NCBI RefSeq assembly: GCF_033958435.1
Contig: NC_134142.1
Location: forward strand, 102,932,501-102,996,500
Length of the DNA stretch: 64,000 nucleotides
Reading direction: 5' to 3'
Source: Carettochelys insculpta
Taxonomy: Eukaryota > Chordata > Testudines > Carettochelyidae
This document shows, piece by piece, positions 23,851 to 34,907 of the stretch (positions are counted from its first letter, which is position 1; each line of letters starts with the position of its first letter). The position numbers and the translations under genes are program-made. The notes under the pieces were generated by a model. The model ran no database searches, was not told where the DNA came from, and saw nothing but the letters and a program-made list of their open reading frames with translations.

Positions 23851-25250
23851 TTTGTACATTCCTTGTTTTTAAAATCTGCAACAGAAGCAGATGAAGTGAT
23901 TTAAAATTAATTAACTTAGAAGAATCAATTATCAGAGTCTGGCTCATTGGTATACAAAGCAATTTAAATGTTATTTATTTACCAGTTGCTCTGTAGATGC
24001 TGTCACCCAAAGATGAACGATCTCTCCATAATGCCTACCCTGCAGTTTAGCTAGGCATATAAGAGTACTTGCTACCCTGACGTCTTTAAAACCTTGTTTA
24101 ATGGAAAGGAAATTCCTCCTATGCTGGGAGGAATTTTCTATCCTCTACCCTCCTCCCAAAAATGGAATGCTTTTTAGTGGACAGGTCACTGTCATCGGCA
24201 ACTAGGAAACCAAATGGTTAGCACCTAGTCAACTCATATTTTATTTGCAATAATTGTTATAATATTTTAGTAGAACAGCAGTGTACAAGGTGATAGTGTC
24301 TTCCGACACTTACAAACCGATGAAAATGTGGCCACATCAGATCTTATGTACTGAAAGAAGTACAGCTGGTTGTCTTTTTACTTTAAAGTTGGCACAGTCA
24401 TTATCTGAGGAAAGTACTTATCTTTGTACCATTCTGCCTTTCAAAATGGTATCATTAGAACAGAGAACTGTTTTGATCTCACCTCTAACCAGGGATCAAG
24501 TCCTGCTGCATCTAAAGCAACCGTGGATAAACTTCTGTCAGATTCACAAACATATTATTTGAAATCAAACAAGGAATTTCCTCAACATATAATTCCTCAT
24601 CTGCGGCTAGCTAAAATTGTGATTACAATCAAATATACCATTCAAAACTCATGCTGTGGCTTCATTACCTTTGTCAGATGATTTACATCACTAATTATGA
24701 ATTATTATAGTCACAGATTCATGTTAACATGCTTCGCTGAAGCAACTGCAAGTTTTATGATCAAACTTACAATTCACAACTCAACACGAGGGAACATTTG
24801 ATAGCTAAAATAAAATTCAGCTTTGTGGAATAAAGCTGGAATTCTCACCCATTCAGACAGCGAACACAAGAATGTCTCAAATACAATCAAGTTAAATTCT
24901 CCCTCAAAAGTAGACTATTGTTGACTATTCCCATTATTACCTCAGCTATAGTGCGATATTGCAGAGCCTTGAGTCCAGTTCAATCCCAACAATACCCCCC
25001 TTCAGTTCATACAGACTACAGCCATTTAAAATATTATCCTCACTAGTCAATCTGATCATACCCTTCACTAGAATGTCCTTCCCGACGTCAGATTTGAAGC
25101 ATTAAACCCTGCTTTCACGGCTCTAAATAACTCTCTCTCTGTACTTTCTTGTGAGTTTTCTGGGTGATGTATGCCACTCCAGCTAAGGTACTACATTTAT
25201 CCACTTCTTCCACACTCCCCTCTGCATTTTCTTCCATACACCTATTTGTG
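23851..25250. other. Unassigned intronic DNA
   Basis: No supported exon, RNA gene or repeat end. Confidence 0.5.
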
Positions 25251-25254
25251 GAGC

Positions 25255-25790
25255 GCTGTAACAGGATGGCTGGTCCTTTAAACTGAATGGCCTCCTCTTC
25301 CAGGCCAGGTTTGCCCTAGTCTGGTGTAATGGGGCAGCTGGAACTACTGCTCACAGTTAAAAATGAGAGCCCATCATCCTGAGAGGGACATTCAGAGAGG
25401 CAGTCTAGAAACAGACAGCAAACTTCCCCAGGCCAGAGAGGGCTGAAAGCAGTAGACTTCAAGCTGAAGGGTCAGAGACAGCCTGAAGGCTCAGGAATGA
25501 TGGAGGAGTTAGCCCATGGATCTCAACCTGGGGAGGAAACCAGGCAGGAAGGGTTGGGGCAAGGTGTGGCAAGACACACCAGAGCCGTATGGGGGGTTTG
25601 ACTGCTGCAAACAGTGAGACCCTCTTGTTTTGTGGGGACTGGTGGAAAAAGAGACTGGTTTATGGTAGATGTGAGGAAGTTTCAATAATACATTAATACT
25701 ATGCAAATGGCTATTTGTGCACTTTAAAGGCTTAAAGAAATTTATCTGAGGAATCAAGAGAGCAACTGATGCTAGGAGCCCCATTTAGGG
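25255..25790. repeat. Possible LTR-like or unclassified repeat
   Basis: Begins tgtaacaggatggctggtcc and is purine-rich, with repeated 'cagag(a)gg' and 'ctgaagg' words, unlike the AT-rich flanks. No second end or internal genes seen. Weak call. Confidence 0.25.
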
Positions 25791-26640
25791 ATGCTCTGAG
25801 GCCACACATTCACAAACTCCTTTCCAGATCACTGCTGTAAAACAACCACTCTCTCCTCCCTTCTTCTGCATAATCCAGTTCAAAAGCCATACCTACAAGA
25901 AATCAGTCAGTCAATAATGGCCAACTAGAGGGACACTGATGCTCATGTATCCATAACAAAAATCAGTAACAAAGGAAGTAACAAGATGTATGGCAATAAT
26001 CACCTTGATAACTTTGCCAGCATACTGGACCTTTTACCCTGCCCGTCTGCTGTTCTCTCTTTTTGACTGCAAGCTCTTCAGGGAGAACAGTCTCTCTCTA
26101 TGTATCTGTAGAGTTTTATTGTAACGTAAATAAAAACAAAGCTTAAAGTGAAACAGCAGGGTCTACAGCAGGGCACTCTCATCAGAGAGCCCTCAACTGC
26201 AGAATTCCCTGGCTGCCTCCTTGCACGTGCACAGCACAACACTATACTTCTCTCTTTCCACAGGCCTTTCCTTAGTAAAGATTAAGGATGCAAAAACCCA
26301 AAGCAATATTTCTTTTGTTCCCCACTCATTCATTTCCACTTATCTTCTGCTGGCACAATTTACCACTTCAGGGAATATCTTCCAAGTTAGACAGCAAGGA
26401 TGCATCTACTAATTCTTACATTTGGAACCTACATATTACTGTATCGGAGCATAAGTAAACAGAGGAAAAGTTTTTAAAAAACTCTCTACTTTTACACCTG
26501 TGTTAGTTTATCTTTGAATAACCAACAATAACAGAAATAAATAAATTTCTACCAATACTTGATAACAGTTAGAATTTATAAATTCAGTTAAAGGGTATTA
26601 ACTATTGAAGTTTTAAAATAATAAATTAGAATACTATAGT
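25791..26640. other. Unassigned intronic DNA
   Basis: No supported feature. Confidence 0.5.
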
Positions 26641-26647
26641 GGAAGAT

Positions 26648-26821
26648 ACACAGGATTTCTTGTGGCATCTTATAGACTAACAAAATGTATTTGGGCATAA
26701 GCTTTCGTGGACTGGAACTTACTTCATCATCGGTTCCAGCCTGCAAAAGCTCATTAGTCTAAGGTGCCCCCAGGACTCCTCATTTTTGCTGCAACACACT
26801 AACACAGCCACTTCTCTGATA
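26648..26821. mobile_element. Penelope-like fold-back copy, degraded
   Basis: Left arm 'tttcttgtggcatcttatag...gggcataagctttcgtgg', right arm 'gcaaaagctcattagtctaa...aacacactaacacagcca'. Order and motifs as in the copy at 9602-9857, but with deletions. No certain target duplication. Confidence 0.65.
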
Positions 26822-27016
26822 CTTATTATCTGAATTATATATAATAAAAGGTAATAAACCTGTTGGAAGAACACATTTACTACACAATCATGCTGTATTT
26901 AAACAGATTACCACACCACTTACATAAACAGTCTCACAAGCGATATAAAAATGCAAATAAAACACCATAGTTTATGCTGACTTGAGGTACTTTTCATGGT
27001 TTGATTGACTTATATG

Positions 27017-27227
27017 TAGGGCCCTACTAAACTCATGGCTGTGAAGGTACAACAGTGAAATCTAATCTCCGCTGTGAAATCTGGTCCCAGCAAGGATCCA
27101 GCTATTAGTCCCAGCTGGGAACTGGGAGGAAAGAGACATCCTCTACCCTTGCCAGAACCACCCTCAGCGCAGTTCAAACCCATCTCCCAGAACCTCAGCT
27201 GGCTGCAGCAAGCTATGAGGCTCCAGC

Positions 27228-27260
<33 letters not shown>

Positions 27261-27675
27261 AGTTTATGTCTCCAGCTGTCACCCATGCCTGACCATCTGG
27301 GGAGGCAGTGTCCCAAGCTGTCAGCCCCCTGCCACCCCAGGGGCGGCAGACTGCTAGGACAACTGTACATACAGTAATCCAGGCGCTGCAATCCTCACTT
27401 CTGGAGATGCTGACATTAGACTGTGCAAAAGCCAGCAGGCTTCCTCTCTAGCTGCCTAGTTCCACACGGGGGAGGACAGAAAGGTGGCAATCCCACAACT
27501 GCCTCCAATAACACTACAATCCCTTCAGCCTCACCAGTTTTTGGCTTATGACCCCAAAAGTTACACCACCATGAAATTCCAGCGGTAAACATCTCAAAAC
27601 ATGAAACTAACTGATTTTCAAAGCCCTGGTCATGGAATTGACCAAAACAGACTGTGTACGTGGTAGAGCTCTACT
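27017..27675. mobile_element. Transposon-like repeat with tagggccctac ends
   Basis: The left end tagggccctactaaactcat and the complemented right end tagagctctaccacgta share a terminal motif. Subterminal 'catggctgtgaagg' and 'ggtcatggaattgacc' are also related by inversion. A DNA-transposon nature (perhaps hAT) is inferred; no target duplication found. It contains a microsatellite. Confidence 0.45.
27227..27261 (+). repeat. (TC)n(AC)n compound microsatellite
   Basis: About 12 TC units followed by about six AC units. It makes long frames on both strands that are not genes. Confidence 0.9.
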
Positions 27676-28012
27676 CTTGATTTCCACAGAAAGACCATTT
27701 TTATGACTTTTACGAAAACATAATACTAAGTGGTTTTGTTTTGACAGTAATTACTGGACTCTACACTGGAGGAGCTCGTCAGGATTCGTGGAGCTATTTG
27801 AAGATCTTTGTATGTTTCCAAAAGAACTCCACGGATGCTTTGCTGAGAGCTTCAGAAGACTAGGGACGCAAAATTCCCCATGATCACAGCACTTTTCATC
27901 TGGCAGCACTATATTTTTCTGATGTAAAGACTGCACTTTATAAATTTGAACTACACTTGTCTATTTGATTGTAATGGGAATTTTATACAGTTGGAGCAAA
28001 GAAACTATATTA

Positions 28013-28349
28013 CAATGAACTCTTTCATAACTGGCAGCCCCGGGAACAGGAGTTTGCCAGATATTCAAATATTTTGGATAAAGGAGCCGTATACTTAGCA
28101 ATGCATAACACTACAGAAAAAACAAAATTAGCTATTAAGAAAGAAACAAAAATGTATGCAGAAGTACTTTATTTACCAGCAACAGCAGTATTGTACACTG
28201 TAAACTTATACTGTATTTGGGGTATTTATTTGTATTTACTTTGACTGTACTGTACTTATGGAAAACATAACTAAAATTTATTTATGGTTAAAATGCCAGT
28301 AATTTGCGCACTCCAGATGACAGAATAGTGGGTATGAAAGAGGTTACTG
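28013..28349. mobile_element. Tc1/mariner (pogo-like) MITE with TA target duplication
   Basis: Flanked by TA (28011-28012, 28350-28351). Left caatgaactctttcataact and complemented right cagtaacctctttcatacc share the ctctttcata core. AT-rich inside, no transposase frame. Confidence 0.6.
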
Positions 28350-28351
28350 TA

Positions 28352-31300
28352 CTTCATCCAAAGTCTCTCTCATGTCCTTGCTAGCATTAAACAAAACGAA
28401 TATGTAAACACCAGAGATTCCACAAGTTAGCAATGGGCTCAGTGCAAAATATGGATCCCTGTTTTTGAATGGTTCTAATAACATTTACCTATTCAGACAT
28501 CACATATGTTTGTTGAGATTCTCCAACAGATATTTTAGATATTGAAATATTTAGACACATTATTTAAACAAATAAATATGGGTCTTGGTTAACATTTTTC
28601 AGTGAAAATTGCCAAAGGGCACTATTGCAGAACATTTCACATATATAAACAAAAATATTTTCTGAAGCAGAGGTAGCTTAGTGAAAATTGGAATGAATCA
28701 CAATTTTTGCAGGTGATCTACACAATTTGTAAAATGGGGCTCTAAAGCTCTTTTTGTTCCCTCCTAACGATGGCCTGAACAGTTCTTTTTTATTACCTAT
28801 CTATGATCTCACTCTAAGCCTATAAAGACTCATTCACAAGTTTAACTTCCCAGGAGTAGCCTCATTGAAGCATTTTTTTAACTTTACAGCTCTATTCAAT
28901 AATAGATTTCATTTTACTACAGAAAGAAAGTGACACATTGTGGTTATCAGTGCCACAGCCCATCGGCTGTTAATGCTACAAACAAGAGAATAAAAGTATT
29001 TAAGGCAAAACACTAAATATTTCTAGTCTAAATACTTTCCAACAAAATATGAATTTTCATCCATGGGGAGCAAAAAACACACTGATCCTTGAAGGATACT
29101 CTCATATTTTTAGTTAATCTGCTAAAAATTTTTCAATATCTCAATTGTAGTAAAATTAGTAATGAGCTCTGGAAATTCATAGATGGCTTAGTAGCCCCTC
29201 CTGGCTCAATATATATTAAAGAAAAAAAGTGTACCCACTGTGCTCAGATGAGTAGTCTGACACTTTGTGAAGAAATACCTTTAAGCTTGAATCAATATCT
29301 ACATATTGTGATAGTTAGGATTGCTAGGATGACCAATGTAAGTGAAGGATTTCTGTTATTATTTTAGAGCCCACGCTAAAATTCAAATTTCTTCTCTAAT
29401 ACTTTCGTGTCCTTAGAGCTCTTGTACCATGTTGCATGTAGGTCAATGAAGTTCAGACCACGTTACATGTGTCTTTTTGGACGGCAGCATGCTCTTTTCC
29501 AAAGCTAGCAGTGACACTGCATTGCAGCCAACAGTAAGTATCCAACAGATCTGTCAGCTTTAAAAAACTAAGACTTACTAAAACTAAAACATCATACAAG
29601 AGGAGCTAGGCATTAACTAATATTTCCAACCAGATCAGCCAACGTAAGTCTCGCTGTCAGAAAGAACATAGTCTAAGATGTACACTATTTCTCGGGTCTT
29701 CTCTTGCTGTGCACGTGTAAATCTGTGAACAGCAAATTTTGCCACAATTTACTGAAAACTTTTTCATATATAATTCAGGTACTAAAATAAAAGAGACTTT
29801 AGAGATTTACATTTGTGTGATAAACACATTTTGGGCTGGATCTCCTTGGATACCGAAGGCAACAGAGTTTGGTGGGATTTGCCAGTGCTTACCACTGCTC
29901 GGGTTCTGCCCTTTGTCCAAGGAAAAATAAAATGCTCAAGTCCCATGGGACAAAATTAATAATATTAACATTAATATTTAACTTGTGGTAATAATATTGA
30001 GTGATTAATTTCTTGTCATAATAATTAGTATTACCATAAATCTAAACAAAAACATTTACTTCACAGAAAGAATTTTAATTTTTAGCATTCATTAATTGCA
30101 ATAGTAAAGAAAACAAGTGTTAAAAATAAAACCACATAGATTGTGATAAATATCCACAAGAGGCAACTATGAAGAACCATGACCAAAGGCATGTTTCTGT
30201 GAATTGTAAAGTACAGAAGAGACCAAAAGTGTATCATGGAAGGAAAATGTAGCAACGCATGCTTTCTTTTCCTCCCCATAGCCACTAACAGCTCCTCTGC
30301 AAAATTTTAGCATTGTCTGTCTACTGTATGAGAAAAGGGGAATGGTCAGGCTACAACAGGGAACAGTCATGGAAAAACTGAATTTGTGGAATATTGCCCT
30401 TTCCTACATGCGTGTTGTGACAAAATAAACTCAGTAGGTTTTGGAGCTGCCTATCAGCTTCCTTTGTTCTCATTCTCTGCACTGGCACCCCCACCTTGAA
30501 GGTGTCATCACAGTATTCTTATATTTTAAAGCTCTTGAATTTCTGAAATACTTACATTAATTTCAGACTATAAGCTACATGGAGCACCCAAAAGAAAAAT
30601 ATTACGGTTTTAATTTGTGTAATTAACCACCTTATTTTTCTCCATGCTAGGGACAGAGTTATTCATCTTCTATATTTATAGTGCATCTGTCACCATGATA
30701 TCTAGCCAGTAGGACAGCTGTAACTCACATAAGGGTAATATATACTGGAACAAAGCACCATTTCTCTACAGCATTTTTCTAACAGTTGTACCACTGTTTA
30801 AATGTTCTGCAAATAAGTTTTTAAAAAATATGATTTCTCTCCCAAAAAGTGTTGACTACTTTATCTGCACATAAGAACTGATTTACACAGAATCTGGTGA
30901 AACAAACATAACTGTTGTGCCATCAATGTTCTGAATATATCTGTTCAAAGTAAACACCTTCATCTAGAACCCAAATATCTACTTGTTGTACAGTAGCTAA
31001 AGTCCTGAAATAGGATTTTATAAAATGAAGCCATTAAACAAAACTCACACATTTGCTTTTTGAAATCCTTCAATTTGAAACACACACATTTTTAAATGAA
31101 ATGTGATAAGCAAAATACACAAAGAAAAATGAGTAATAATAGCAGGTGTTCAAAGCTCTGCACAAGCAAAAGGAATCCTTATGAAACAGGAAATATAAAA
31201 TTAAATATTCAAAAAGCAAACACGGAAAATACGTAAGGACAAAAACAGTATAAATTTGTAGATGAAACATAAGCAACCTGTAATGCAATCACTTCCGGGA

Positions 31301-31500
31301 CAGAAGCAACTTTTTCTTTTTGAAGGATGTAAAGTTAAAAATAATAAAGCAACTGAATATCGTTTTCATAGTAGTTTTGTATCACAGCTCAATTTACCCA
31401 CTTGTAATAGTGAGATAAATGAACTTCTATCCCCAGCAGTTTTCTTTATTAATTCAATAACTCGGGGGCAAGGGGAGGTAATGGTAGCCTGCCTGTCTAC
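28352..31500. other. Unassigned AT-rich intronic DNA
   Basis: About 3.1 kb with no recognisable exon, RNA gene or transposon end. Mostly low GC. Confidence 0.5.
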
Positions 31501-32499
31501 ACCAGTCCTTTGACACATTTATCCTGTATTCCTTGTGCACCCAAACTCTTAATGACTTCAGTCTCACAGCCAATACAGACACAAAAACAGAACAGAAGCC
31601 CTAAAAGTGCAGCTGCCCTACAAGCCCTGATTGCAGTCTGTCTTGTAGCCCTTCCTCCTCTCCAAAGAGCAGAGATAAGGGGATCCATTCCAGAGTGACA
31701 GGGGCTGCCTACCACACTTTTGACGCACATACCTCTCCGGAAAGAAAGCCAGGAGACAGAGACTTTGGTAGCTTATGGCAACCAAGGAACCAATGACAGC
31801 GAGATATAGCTGGCGCTGCCATGGCAATCACAGCTCTTCTCCATGGCAGCAGCATCAGGGAGGGCAGCTAATGCTGACTGCCAGTCTTCTACATGGCCCA
31901 TAACATGTCTATTCTGTAGAGTGGGAGAGTGGGGCAAGAAGAAAGGGACATCGTGTACAAAGGTTATTTTGTTCTTCCCATCAATGCCTACACTACAAAC
32001 CAAATAAACTGGGGATTCACACAACAGACACTCCAACAGGTGCCTAACTGGCTGAGCAACACCCTTCAAACTGCTGTCCTTCCCCCAGTGACAGCCTCTT
32101 TTATTCAATAGGGTCCTTTCATCCAGTACAAAAAGACAGAAGTGAGTCCAGAGTGCAGCAGGGGACTCATCATGCACTCTACAAAGTAGAACGGGGATGG
32201 TCTTTGGAACTGATGTTGCATTAACACAAAGATATCCGCAGCTTCTGCTGTAAACAGCCTGGGTGCTGCTGCACACTGCACGTGTGTAACTGTTACAAAG
32301 CTTTCCAGCTGCAAAGTAAATGTACTTTTCCCAACTACCAAGATCATACTACAGCAGTCAGAGACCTTCATTGATCACAGGCAATGGGCCTACACTTGCT
32401 CTGAGAAGCGGGAAGGAAAGCTCTCCTTAACCTCAGTGGGGAAAGGATTGGGCCCGAAGGAGGACTCTTGCTCTGGTGGTCCATCTTACCTCACTTGCA
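31501..32499. other. Promoter-proximal intronic DNA, no feature assigned
   Basis: GC content is higher than to the left and open frames are longer (one of 167 codons on the minus strand), but codons show no recognisable protein. A donor-like agGTATGTG is on the minus strand at 31732; not enough to call an exon. Confidence 0.4.
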
Positions 32500-33640
32500 C
32501 AGCCGGGATGCCCTAGTGCACCCATCTGTACTGGGCGGAGTGAGGAGCAGGAGAACCCCAGGCCGTGGCTTGGCGAGGTGCCCCACTTTTCCCTGGGAGA
32601 CAAGCAGGGAGGTGTGGCTTTCTAGTGGGAAACCCGAGGCACCCCACACGACGTCTCCGGGGTGATTGAAAAAGAGGAGCGATCCAGCCGATCCAGAAAC
32701 CAGGTCAGCCAAGGCGAGGGACCTCTTGAACCCGCCGAGCGCACCCAGGGCTCAGGCCCGGGAGCCCCCCGCCCCGTCCCTACAAACTTTGCAGGCGCGG
32801 AGGGAAGGGGGGCAGCCGCCCACCACACCCCCGAGCTGCTCCCAGCCGGTCAGTTGTAGCTGCCCGGGACCAGGCGTCCTCCCTACCTGTACGGGATCCA
32901 GTCCGCCTGGAGCTTGGAAGTCATGTCTCCCCGGAGCAGGCGGCCGCTCCAGGGGCAGTGCAAGGGCTGGGAGCCGGGGGAGAGGACGCCGCCGCTGGTC
33001 CCCTGGTCAGAGCCCCCTGCGACCCGGGCAGCATCCTCCGGCCGGAGCGGGGGGCAGGAGCGGGCGAGCCCAGCAGCGAGCCCGGGAGCGGCAGCAGCCC
33101 CCCGGCGCGGGCAGCATGGAGCCAACGAGCAGCAGCGCGGCCCCGCTCTCTCCTCCCGTGCCCGGCTGGCGGCTGAAAGGGGTGGGGGAGCTCTCGCCGC
33201 CCCAGCCCGGGCCCTGGCTGTAACCCCGCCCCCCCGTCCCCTCAGCTCCGGCCTTAGCCCCGGCCTTAGCCCCGGCCGAGCTGCACGGAGGAGGAGCCGC
33301 GCGCCGGGTCAGTGCACAGGCGGGGTCGGCCGCCGACCAATCCCCGCAGCCCGGGCCCCCCGCTCGCCCGGCGCGGAGTCCCGCCCAGCGCCCCCTGCAC
33401 CGGGCCGAGGCCGGGCGCCGACGCGGGGAGCGGAGGGAACGGAGCCGGGGACAGGCGGGTGCGTTTTCCGGGGAGGCTGTGCAGCGGCCAAAGCGGGGGA
33501 CAGGTGCCGGGGCAGCTGGAACACATTGTGCTGCCGCAGTAGCAGGAGCTGCGGCTTTGATGTTTGCAAGCGCTTCTCCTTGTTCCCAGGGCACCTTGGG
33601 GGGGCCTGCAGAAACCTCCGGCCAGTCCTGGGACCGCCCT
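32500..33640 (-). promoter_or_regulatory. TUB: CpG island promoter and 5' untranslated region of TUB
   Basis: This is the only long GC- and CpG-rich stretch of host-like DNA in the window. It surrounds the TUB first exon, with most CpGs between 32640 and 33560. It contains a GC box (ccccgccccc, 33224-33233), suited to Sp1/KLF factors, and a short 12-bp tandem repeat of ccggccttagcc at 33248-33278. No clear TATA box is visible, which fits a dispersed CpG-island promoter. Transcription towards lower coordinates is inferred from the exon; the exact start site and any upstream non-coding exon cannot be fixed from sequence. Long open frames across the island on both strands come from high GC content and are not taken as genes. 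Confidence 0.75.
32887..32924 (-). CDS. TUB: First coding exon of tubby (TUB), short-isoform start; partial gene
   Basis: Seen: on the minus strand an ATG with a purine at -3 (gggagacATGA) opens MTSKLQADWIPY plus two bases (AG), followed directly by gtaggg, a good splice donor. Known: vertebrate TUB has an isoform beginning MTSK...DWIPYS, with the serine codon split by intron 1; here 10 of 12 residues agree with the human start as I recall it, and AG leaves the correct phase for serine. Tubby proteins bind phosphatidylinositol 4,5-bisphosphate through a C-terminal tubby domain and carry receptors into primary cilia with the IFT-A complex; the N-terminal end, which this exon begins, precedes the IFT-A-binding part. 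None of those domains is in this window. The exon lies in a CpG island, as expected for a promoter-proximal exon. No in-frame upstream ATG is needed. The short match is the main weakness; phase, donor and island support it. Confidence 0.84.
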
Positions 33641-33914
33641 GAGTAGGAGAAACAGAGGAAGCTAAAGGAGACTCACACCTTTGAACTGCACCTGCCCCTT
33701 TTCTCTGTAGATACTCCCAGCCCCGCGCTTGTCACCACTTTTTCCTGAAAATCACAACTAATTCGCAGTCCTTCATCGCACCTCCAGGTTCTTTGAGAGT
33801 CAGCGATTCTAGGTCCAGTTGATGAAGCAAACTGAGTAGGATGTGTCCCATACTTGCAAATATCAAAGGTAGGGAAATTGCCCTTGTAATGCCTAAGATA
33901 GTTGAGATCTCTGA

Positions 33915-34560
33915 TCTTTGTCAGATGCATCTGATGAAGTGGGTCTTTGCCCATGAAACCTTATGCTTCAATATAATATCTGTTAGTCTATAAGGTGGCA
34001 CTGGACTTCTCATTATTTTTAGTGGTTTATGTGTATTCCAATTCCTGACATCAGATATATGTCCATTCATCCTTTGGTGAAGAGACTGTCCATTTGTCCA
34101 ATGTACATTGTACAGGACCATTGCTGGCACATGATGGCATATATCACATTAGTGAATGTATATGGGTATGAGCCCCTGATGGTGTGGCCCATGTGATTAG
34201 GTCCTCTGATGGTGTCACTTGTACAGACGTGGACACAGTTGGCAATACAGTGTGCTTCAGGGATAGGTTCCTTTGTTAGTGTTTATGTAGTATGATGTAT
34301 GGCTGCTGGTGAATATGGTGTTGAGACTGGTTGACTGTCTACAAGAGAGGACTGGCCAATCACCCAAGACTTGTGAGAATGACAGGTTGTGTTCCAGTAT
34401 AGGTTGTCGATGATGCACTAGAGGAGTTTAAGATGGGAGCTCTAGGTGATGGAGTGGTGTTCTATTATTTTCCTTTCTGGGCCTATCATGAAGTAGGTGA
34501 CTTCTGGATACTTGTATGGCTCTGTCAGTCTGTTTCTCTACTTCTGCAGGTGGGTAATTA
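33915..34560 (-). mobile_element. Penelope-like element with degraded polymerase and GIY-YIG endonuclease region
   Basis: The left end carries the PLE terminus ('agatgcatctgatgaagtgg', 'gttagtctataaggtggcac'). Minus-strand translation upstream of it gives TMYIGQ and, after a one-base frame change, GQSLHQRMNGHISDVRN, the start of a GIY-YIG nuclease domain; the usual second-line motif order in these elements is YIGQTGQSL...NGHKSDI. Further upstream (to about 34560) sequence resembles the reverse-transcriptase C-terminal part, with stops. 5'-truncated; lies just outside the TUB CpG island. Confidence 0.75.
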
Positions 34561-34630
34561 AACTGTTAAGAATGCTTGATAAAGATTGTGGAAGCTTTTG
34601 TCTCTGTTGGTGGGATTGGACTGATGCAGA

Positions 34631-34904
34631 GACTGTGTCTAGATTGTCAAGAACTGTTGACAAAAGCTAGGCAAATTGCTCAATGCATTTGTGTATCTCC
34701 TGCTGACAGCTCTGTTGGGAGAGGCTTTCCTGACGTTTGGCCCATGCACACACAGCCATATATTGGGAAAACCCCTCTGCTGAGACATCCCTCGTTTCTC
34801 ATGGAACAAGGAAGACAGGGATGTCAACAAACGCTCCTGCCGTGACAGGATTCTGCCACGAGACCTCCGGTCTCCCACCAGAAGCCCACAGTTTAGACAG
34901 AGCC
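34631..34904. mobile_element. PIF/Harbinger-type MITE
   Basis: Ends gactgtgtctagattgtc and gtttagacagagcc, flanked by aga (34628-34630, 34905-34907). The interior has gttgacaaaagc, tgctgacagctctgttg and gtcaacaaac words of the same subgroup as 7667-8057 and 57469-58633. Confidence 0.68.
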
Positions 34905-34907
34905 AGA

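Larger units (their letters stand above)
1..32886 (-). other. TUB: Inferred intron 1 of TUB (left end outside window)
   Basis: Starts at the gtaggg donor at 32886 and runs leftward. I looked on the minus strand for the next TUB exon (VLDDEG...LRQQKLDRQ...) and did not find it, so the intron is inferred to be at least 32.9 kb. It is filled by CR1, PLE, hAT, Harbinger-like and SINE copies listed separately. A short missed exon is possible. Confidence 0.6.

Noticed and set aside
30950..30980. Minus-strand 'gttctagatgaaggt' reading VLDEG, similar to the start of TUB exon 2 (VLDDEG).
   Set aside because: Next codons do not continue as RNLRQQKLDRQ, one Asp is missing and a stop follows soon. Chance match.
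31731..32300. Donor-like agGTATGTG on the minus strand with long open frames upstream (one of 167 codons).
   Set aside because: No acceptor, protein similarity or codon pattern; could be an alternative 5' exon but unsupported.
32666..33642. Open frames of 185, 242 and 195 codons on both strands.
   Set aside because: They lie in the CpG island and consist of Pro/Ala/Gly/Arg-rich low-complexity text in several frames at once, as expected from high GC.
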